Of a stretch of 10,931 nt of DNA, positions 7,348 to 10,931 are shown in pieces. The translations under genes and the position numbers were made by a program. The notes under the pieces are model-generated. The model did no database searches, was not told the DNA's origin, and saw nothing but the letters and a program-made list of their open reading frames with translations. Source of the DNA: JBBRLG01 sp038231495. GTDB lineage: Bacteria; Planctomycetota; Planctomycetia; Gemmatales; Gemmataceae. Location of the stretch: assembly GCA_038231495.1 (NCBI GenBank), contig JBBRLG010000230.1, forward strand, positions 1 to 10,931, given 5' to 3'. Each line of letters opens with the position of its first letter. The stretch's first letter is position 1.

Positions 7348-9456
7348 GTGACGAGAATGCTACTTTGGCTACCCGGATTAGTCCTCACCTTTGCGACGGT
7401 GACGCCGATGCTGCACGCGGACGAGGGGATGTGGCTGTTCACCAACCCGCCGAGCAAACAACTCAAGGAAAAGTACCAGTTCGAGGTCACGCCCAAGTGG
7501 CTCGAACACGTCCAGAAGTCGTCGGTGCGGTTCAACAACGGCGGCTCCGGCTCGTTCGTGTCGCCCGACGGCCTCATCATGACCAACCACCACGTCGGCG
7601 CCGACGCCCTGGAAAAGAAGGGCGGCGACAAGCACGACTACCTCAAGGAAGGCTTCCACGCCAAGTCGAACGACGAGGAACTCAAGTGCGAGGACTTGGA
7701 GCTAAACGTCCTCATGAACATTGAGGACGTGACGGACAAGGTCAACGGCGCGGTCACGCCGGACCTCAGCCCCGTGAAGGCCGCCGCCGCCCGCCGCGAA
7801 GTCATCGCCCGCATCGAGAAGGAAGCCACCGACAAGACCAAGCTGCGCAGCGACGTGGTCACGCTCTACCAGGGCGGCCAGTACCACCTCTACCAGTACA
7901 AGAAGTACACTGACGTGCGCATCGTCTTCGCGCCCGAGCAGCAGATCGCGTTTTTCGGCGGCGACCCGGACAACTTTGAATACCCGCGGTTCGACCTGGA
8001 TTTGTGCCTGTTCCGCGCCTACGAAGACGGCAAGCCGGCCAAGATCGAACACTATCTGAAGTGGAGCAAGGCCGGGGCGAAGGAGGACGAGTTGGTCTTC
8101 GTTTCCGGACACCCCGGTCGGACGCGGCGGCTGACGACCGTGGCCGAGTTGGAATACATGCGCGACATCGATTACCCGTTCACGTTGCAACGGCTCAACC
8201 GCGCGGAAGTGTTGTTGCTGTCGTTCAGCGGCCGCAGTGCGAAGAACGCTCAGGAGGCCAAGGAAACGCTGTTTGGTGTCCAGAATAGCCGCAAGGCGCG
8301 CCTCGGCGGTCTGGGCGGGTTGCTCGACCCGGAGTTCATGGTCCACAAGAAAGAGCAGGAGCAGAAGCTGCGAGCCGCCGCGGACAAGGAGCCCCAGTCC
8401 AGGGAAAAAGTTAGCCCGTGGGACCGCATCGCGGGCGCGGCGAAGGTCCGCGCCAACATCCTGCACCGCTACACGCTGCTGGAAGGCCGCTCCGGCTTCA
8501 ACTCCGGCCTGTTCGGCATCGGCCGCGCCCTGCTCCGCGGCGGCGAGGAGCGGCCCAAGCCCAACGGCGAACGCCTGCCCGAGTACGGCGAATCGCGCCT
8601 CGAATCGCTGCAATTCCAGCTGTTCTCCGCGGCGCCGATTTATGACGATTTTGAGATCGTCAAACTCACCGACAGCCTGACGTTCCTGGCGAGCGAGTTG
8701 GGTGCGGACGACCCGCAGGTCAAGAAAGTGCTGAACGGCAAGTCGCCGGCCGACCGGGCCGCCGAACTGGTCACGGGCACGAAGCTCAAGGACGTGGCGG
8801 CCCGCAAAAAGTTGTGGGAAGGCGGCAAGGCGGCGGTCGATGCGGCGAAAGACCCGATGATCGAACTGGCCCGCTTGGTGGACACCGAGTCGCGCGCGCT
8901 GCGCAAGAAGATGGAAACCGAAGTCGACGAGGTCAACCAGCAGGCGTACGCGGAGATCGCCAAGATCAAGTTCAAGGTGGAAGGCACGAGCACCTACCCC
9001 GACGCGACGTTCACGCTGCGGCTGTCGTACGGCGTGGTGAAGGGTTACGAGGAGAACGGCAAGCGGGTGCCGTTCGAGACGAAGCTGGGCGGCATCTTCG
9101 AGCGGGCCAAGGCCAACAACTACAAGGAGCCGTTCGACCTGCCGGAACGCTGGCTCAAGGTCGAGAAGGAGTCCAACGCGAAGCTGAAGTTGGACACGCC
9201 GTTCAATTTCATCTGCACGGCGGACATCATCGGCGGCAACTCCGGCAGTCCGGTGATTAACAAGGACGCGGAGGTGGTCGGCCTGATCTTCGACGGCAAC
9301 ATTCAGTCGCTGGTGCTGGATTTTGCCTACACGGAGACGCAGGCGCGGGCCGTGTCGGTACATTCGCAGGGCATCATCGAGGCGTTGCGGCATGTCTACA
9401 ATGCCGGCGACGTGGCCGACGAGTTGACCGGCAAGCCGCGCAAGGCGACGAAGTAA
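7348..9456 (+). CDS. S46-family serine peptidase (dipeptidyl-peptidase 7/11-like), secreted
   Basis: S46 enzymes remove dipeptides from the N-terminus of peptides in the periplasm. This 702-aa product has the usual family length and a signal peptide (cleavage near LHA-DEG, 22-25). The chymotrypsin-like triad is visible: His82 in MTNHHVG, Asp218 in EYPRFDLD, and Ser632 in GGNSGSPV. By alignment from memory with P. mexicana DAP BII, Asp649 and probably Asn313 hold the substrate amino group. Gly650, 18 residues after the serine, matches the DPP7 type (hydrophobic P1) and not the arginine of DPP11. The aromatic clamp position has Phe210 (GGDPDNFEYPR) where characterised enzymes have Trp, and Val83 replaces the usual Cys. 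The GTG start at 7348 has AAGGAG eight bases upstream; ATG at 7357 is too far. It probably shares a transcript with the preceding gene. Confidence 0.94.
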   Translation: MTRMLLWLPGLVLTFATVTPMLHADEGMWLFTNPPSKQLKEKYQFEVTPKWLEHVQKSSVRFNNGGSGSFVSPDGLIMTNHHVGADALEKKGGDKHDYLKEGFHAKSNDEELKCEDLELNVLMNIEDVTDKVNGAVTPDLSPVKAAAARREVIARIEKEATDKTKLRSDVVTLYQGGQYHLYQYKKYTDVRIVFAPEQQIAFFGGDPDNFEYPRFDLDLCLFRAYEDGKPAKIEHYLKWSKAGAKEDELVFVSGHPGRTRRLTTVAELEYMRDIDYPFTLQRLNRAEVLLLSFSGRSAKNAQEAKETLFGVQNSRKARLGGLGGLLDPEFMVHKKEQEQKLRAAADKEPQSREKVSPWDRIAGAAKVRANILHRYTLLEGRSGFNSGLFGIGRALLRGGEERPKPNGERLPEYGESRLESLQFQLFSAAPIYDDFEIVKLTDSLTFLASELGADDPQVKKVLNGKSPADRAAELVTGTKLKDVAARKKLWEGGKAAVDAAKDPMIELARLVDTESRALRKKMETEVDEVNQQAYAEIAKIKFKVEGTSTYPDATFTLRLSYGVVKGYEENGKRVPFETKLGGIFERAKANNYKEPFDLPERWLKVEKESNAKLKLDTPFNFICTADIIGGNSGSPVINKDAEVVGLIFDGNIQSLVLDFAYTETQARAVSVHSQGIIEALRHVYNAGDVADELTGKPRKATK

Positions 9457-9464
9457 TCCGGGGT

Positions 9465-9512
9465 TTGCCGCTTGCGGCTTTGCAGGTTGAATTGCAAAGC
9501 CGCAAGCGGCAA
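9465..9512. repeat. Palindromic repeat, paired GCCGCTTGCGGC units, after the S46 gene
   Basis: Two perfect 20-bp arms (9465-9484 and 9493-9512) flank an 8-base loop, starting nine bases after the peptidase stop. Each arm carries the same 12-bp unit as the elements in the export operon, here extended by TTTGCA in place of GTTGCGG. It could terminate or stabilise the peptidase transcript; no T tract follows. Confidence 0.85.
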
Positions 9513-9519
9513 TACTTGT

Positions 9520-9559
9520 TTGCCCCGATTCAGGCAGGACTTGCATGAGTTCGGGGCAA
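9520..9559. promoter_or_regulatory. Inverted repeat upstream of the sigma-54 promoter, possible activator site
   Basis: TTGCCCCGA (9520-9528) and TCGGGGCAA (9551-9559) are exact reverse complements 22 bases apart, roughly 95-135 bases upstream of the -24 element. That is the usual range for enhancer-binding proteins. The arms are wider apart than in a compact operator, so a plain hairpin is equally possible. Confidence 0.3.
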
Positions 9560-9652
9560 TCCCCATCCTCCGATAATCTACATTTCATCTTCCCATAGCC
9601 ATAAATCCTGTATTGCAATTCACTTCCGTCAGCCATGCTAACGGCCACATCC

Positions 9653-9668
9653 TGGCACGATTGTTGCT
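9653..9668 (+). promoter_or_regulatory. Full-consensus sigma-54 (RpoN) -24/-12 promoter
   Basis: TGGCACGATTGTTGCT fits the sigma-54 consensus TGGCACG-N4-TTGCW at every fixed position, including the essential GG (9654-9655) and GC (9666-9667) ten bases apart. Transcription would begin near 9679, giving a leader of about 127 bases before the ATG at 9806 on the same strand. A sigma-54 promoter implies an AAA+ enhancer-binding activator; none is encoded in the window. Confidence 0.7.
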
Positions 9669-9805
9669 TTGGAATGGGGCACAGCACAGCAACCGTGCTC
9701 CGCATGAACCCCCGCGGCCTTGTCGCTCAAGGCTCTCTCCTGCCTCCCCCACCCGCGCCCGGTTTTGAGCGTACCCCTTGATTTTGCCATAAAGGAGACC
9801 TTCCT

Positions 9806-10303
9806 ATGCCCTTGCGCGCGCAATTCGCCTGCTTCCTGACTTGTTTATTCGCCGTGTTGGTGGGCGTTACCGCTTACCGCCAGTCTTCTACCGGCGCGGT
9901 TCGCACCCTGGCGTGGTTGGACCTGCCGGGGGCGCGAGACTATTACGACGACGACTTGCGCCGGCAAAAGGAACTCGACCGGTTTGACGGCGTGGTGTAT
10001 GCGCGGGTGCAGGAACGGTACGCGATCATCGGGGAGCTGTGCGCGGGGCGGATGACCCTGTTCGAGGCCGCCGCGCAGTTCAAGCGGCTCAACGCCCAGC
10101 CCAACCCGTCCACCTTCAAAATTCTCAGCTTGTTCCCCGGCGCGACCGACGACGAGCGCGTCTGTCGGCAGGTCCTTGCCTGGCTTGCGGGCAACATCGA
10201 GCAGTTGCCGTCATGCCAACGGCAGTCCGTACTGGACCGTCTGGAAGCCGAGTTGCGCGAACACATCGCCTGCGTCGGACCGGTCGAGTTGCCCGGCGGT
10301 TGA
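9806..10303 (+). CDS. Membrane-anchored hypothetical protein, 165 aa
   Basis: This protein has an N-terminal hydrophobic segment (about 8-23) without a lipobox or clear cleavage site, so it is probably anchored in the inner membrane with the rest outside. The soluble part is mostly helical and charged. It contains RRQKELDRFDGVVYARVQERYAIIGELCAGRMTLFEAAAQFKRLN (52-96) and FPGATDDERVCRQVLAWL (110-127). From memory these blocks resemble a family of planctomycete hypothetical proteins of about this size with an 'AGR(L/M)TLxEAAAxF' core; no function is known to me. ATG at 9806 has AAAGGAG (9791-9797) eight bases upstream. The strong sigma-54 promoter suggests expression on a specific signal. A stem-loop follows the stop. 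Confidence 0.8.
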   Translation: MPLRAQFACFLTCLFAVLVGVTAYRQSSTGAVRTLAWLDLPGARDYYDDDLRRQKELDRFDGVVYARVQERYAIIGELCAGRMTLFEAAAQFKRLNAQPNPSTFKILSLFPGATDDERVCRQVLAWLAGNIEQLPSCQRQSVLDRLEAELREHIACVGPVELPGG

Positions 10304-10310
10304 ATAGTCC

Positions 10311-10346
10311 GCCGGTAGGGGCTGTGACGCCGCGGCCCCTGCCGGC
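10311..10346 (+). terminator. GC-rich stem-loop after the 165-aa gene
   Basis: GCCGGTAGGGGC (10311-10322) pairs with GCCCCTGCCGGC (10335-10346) over 12 bp with one G-U pair and a 12-base loop, beginning seven bases after the stop. No T run follows, so it is a weak terminator or an mRNA-end stabiliser. Confidence 0.4.
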
Positions 10347-10371
10347 AGCAACTTTCGGCCTCGACTTACGT

Positions 10372-10400
10372 TTGCCAACCGCCGAAAAGGGGGTTAGACT
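10372..10400 (+). promoter_or_regulatory. Sigma-70-type promoter candidate for the small lipoprotein
   Basis: TTGCCA (10372-10377, five of six) and TAGACT (10395-10400, four of six) are separated by exactly 17 bases. Transcription would start near 10407, about 60 bases before the ATG at 10467. Confidence 0.45.
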
Positions 10401-10466
10401 CGCCAGGAAGTCCGTTCGGCGGTCCCCGATTTTGGTGCGCGCAGTCCCCCTCACGGCGGCAAGACC

Positions 10467-10817
10467 ATGAAGCTCGTTCGGCTGGCGGCGGTCTGTTGTG
10501 TCGCGTTGACGCTGTCGTCGTGCGAGGCGCCGAAGCCGGAGGACTTCATCCTCGGCCGGTGGGAGGACAAGGACCACACGCCGCTGGAGTTCCGTCGCGA
10601 CGGCACGATCGTGGGCCGCATTCGCATCGGCAAAATCATCATCGCCATCGACTGCCGGTATCGCTTCCTAGACGAGGCGACGATGGAGGTCGAGGCGGTC
10701 AGCCCGCTCATCCCGCGCGGCGTCACGACGTTCAAGGTCAACCGGCTGGACTACCGCGAGTTGAGTCTGACGGCCAAAAACGGCACCATGACCATGTGGA
10801 CCCGGCCGCCGCAGTAG
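10467..10817 (+). CDS. Small lipoprotein, possibly lipocalin-like
   Basis: This 116-aa protein has a clear lipoprotein signal: MKLVR, a hydrophobic core and the lipobox LSSC with acceptor Cys19. Glu at +2 does not match the inner-membrane retention rule known from E. coli. The mature part opens with FILGRWEDKDHTPLEFRRDGTIVGRI (28-53), the 'GxW...xFxxDGT' pattern of small beta-barrel, lipocalin-like or META-like domains, followed by alternating strands (IIIAIDCRYRFLDEATMEVEAV). The family assignment is tentative. The ATG at 10467 has only a weak ribosome site (GGCGGCAAG), so translation may be modest. The gene has its own promoter candidate and runs straight into a perfect hairpin. Confidence 0.82.
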   Translation: MKLVRLAAVCCVALTLSSCEAPKPEDFILGRWEDKDHTPLEFRRDGTIVGRIRIGKIIIAIDCRYRFLDEATMEVEAVSPLIPRGVTTFKVNRLDYRELSLTAKNGTMTMWTRPPQ

Positions 10818-10861
10818 AAAAGGCAAAAGGAAATCCAAATGGATTTCCTTTTGCCTTTTCT
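10816..10861 (+). terminator. Perfect 21-bp hairpin terminator after the lipoprotein gene
   Basis: Arms 10816-10836 and 10841-10861 are exact reverse complements with an AAAT loop. The left arm begins inside the TAG stop codon. The right arm ends in CCTTTTGCCTTTTCT, giving T-rich tracts of intrinsic-terminator type. The arm contains AAAAGGC and AAAAGGA in tandem, a 7-bp periodicity like that of the element at 4402-4491. Confidence 0.75.
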
Positions 10862-10907
10862 CTGTGGTTATACTGCCCGCGGCTCGATGCGGCACAAACG
10901 CCCGTAG

Positions 10908-10928
10908 CCACAAGCGGCCCGCTTGTGG
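10908..10928. repeat. Variant palindrome CCACAAGCGG-C-CCGCTTGTGG
   Basis: Perfect 10-bp arms (10908-10917 and 10919-10928) surround a single C. The arm GCCACAAGCGGC differs at one base from the GCCGCAAGCGGC unit elsewhere in the window, so it may be a diverged member of that family. It is close to the window edge and may continue beyond it. Confidence 0.55.
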
Positions 10929-10931
10929 AAG

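Larger units (their letters stand above)
9513..9805 (+). other. Intergenic region upstream of the 165-aa membrane protein gene
   Basis: No coding sequence is supported here; the long minus-strand frame is antisense to the peptidase. It is AT-richer than its surroundings, as regulatory DNA often is. It contains a 9-bp inverted pair TTGCCCCGA (9520-9528) and TCGGGGCAA (9551-9559), a sigma-54 promoter at 9653-9668, a short AGCAC/GTGCT pair near 9683-9699, and the ribosome site AAAGGAG (9791-9797). Confidence 0.6.

Noticed and set aside
7702..9705. Minus-strand open frame of 667 codons opposite the S46 gene
   Set aside because: It is the antisense frame of a clearly conserved protease; its product is arginine, leucine and valine rich with no domain, and high GC readily keeps such frames open.

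Overview
The window looks like chromosomal DNA from a planctomycete, most likely of the Gemmataceae. This rests on high-GC coding sequence, a 'VTDxGL' type leucine-rich repeat protein, an S46 peptidase, many exported hypothetical proteins and lipoproteins, and short dispersed palindromes between genes. The assignment is recall-based inference; no rRNA or marker gene is present. The first ~105 bases are homopolymer-rich and look like a contig edge.

Left half (minus strand, read from about 5130 down to 106): a TetR/AcrR regulator with a CecR-like C-terminal domain, two paralogous FtsX/DevC-like ABC permeases, a DevA/LolD/MacB-type ATPase and an HlyD/DevB-type membrane fusion protein. Together they encode a regulated tripartite export pump without its outer-membrane channel. 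The regulator's promoter is unusually clear: a consensus -35, a 17-bp spacer filled by a perfect 18-bp palindrome, a -10, and a second palindrome just downstream of the expected start. A 35-bp perfect inverted repeat of a 7-bp tandem unit separates the regulator from the transporter genes and supplies the regulator's stop codon. A second palindrome family, GCCGCAAGCGGC, lies at all three junctions between the transporter genes; at one it has been read into the ATPase C-terminus.

Right half (plus strand): a HEAT-repeat lipoprotein reading away from the regulator; a secreted leucine-rich repeat protein with a long Lys/Asp/Pro hexapeptide tail; and 47 bp after it a secreted S46 dipeptidyl-peptidase-like serine protease with a complete triad and a DPP7-like S1 glycine. 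After a 349-bp gap come a membrane-anchored 165-aa hypothetical protein, preceded by a full-consensus sigma-54 promoter, and a small lipoprotein that ends in a perfect 21-bp hairpin.

No CRISPR array, insertion sequence, tRNA or rRNA was seen. The points most worth a second look are the operator/promoter layout, the two repeat families that bracket or enter operon genes, and the sigma-54 promoter in front of an uncharacterised envelope protein.
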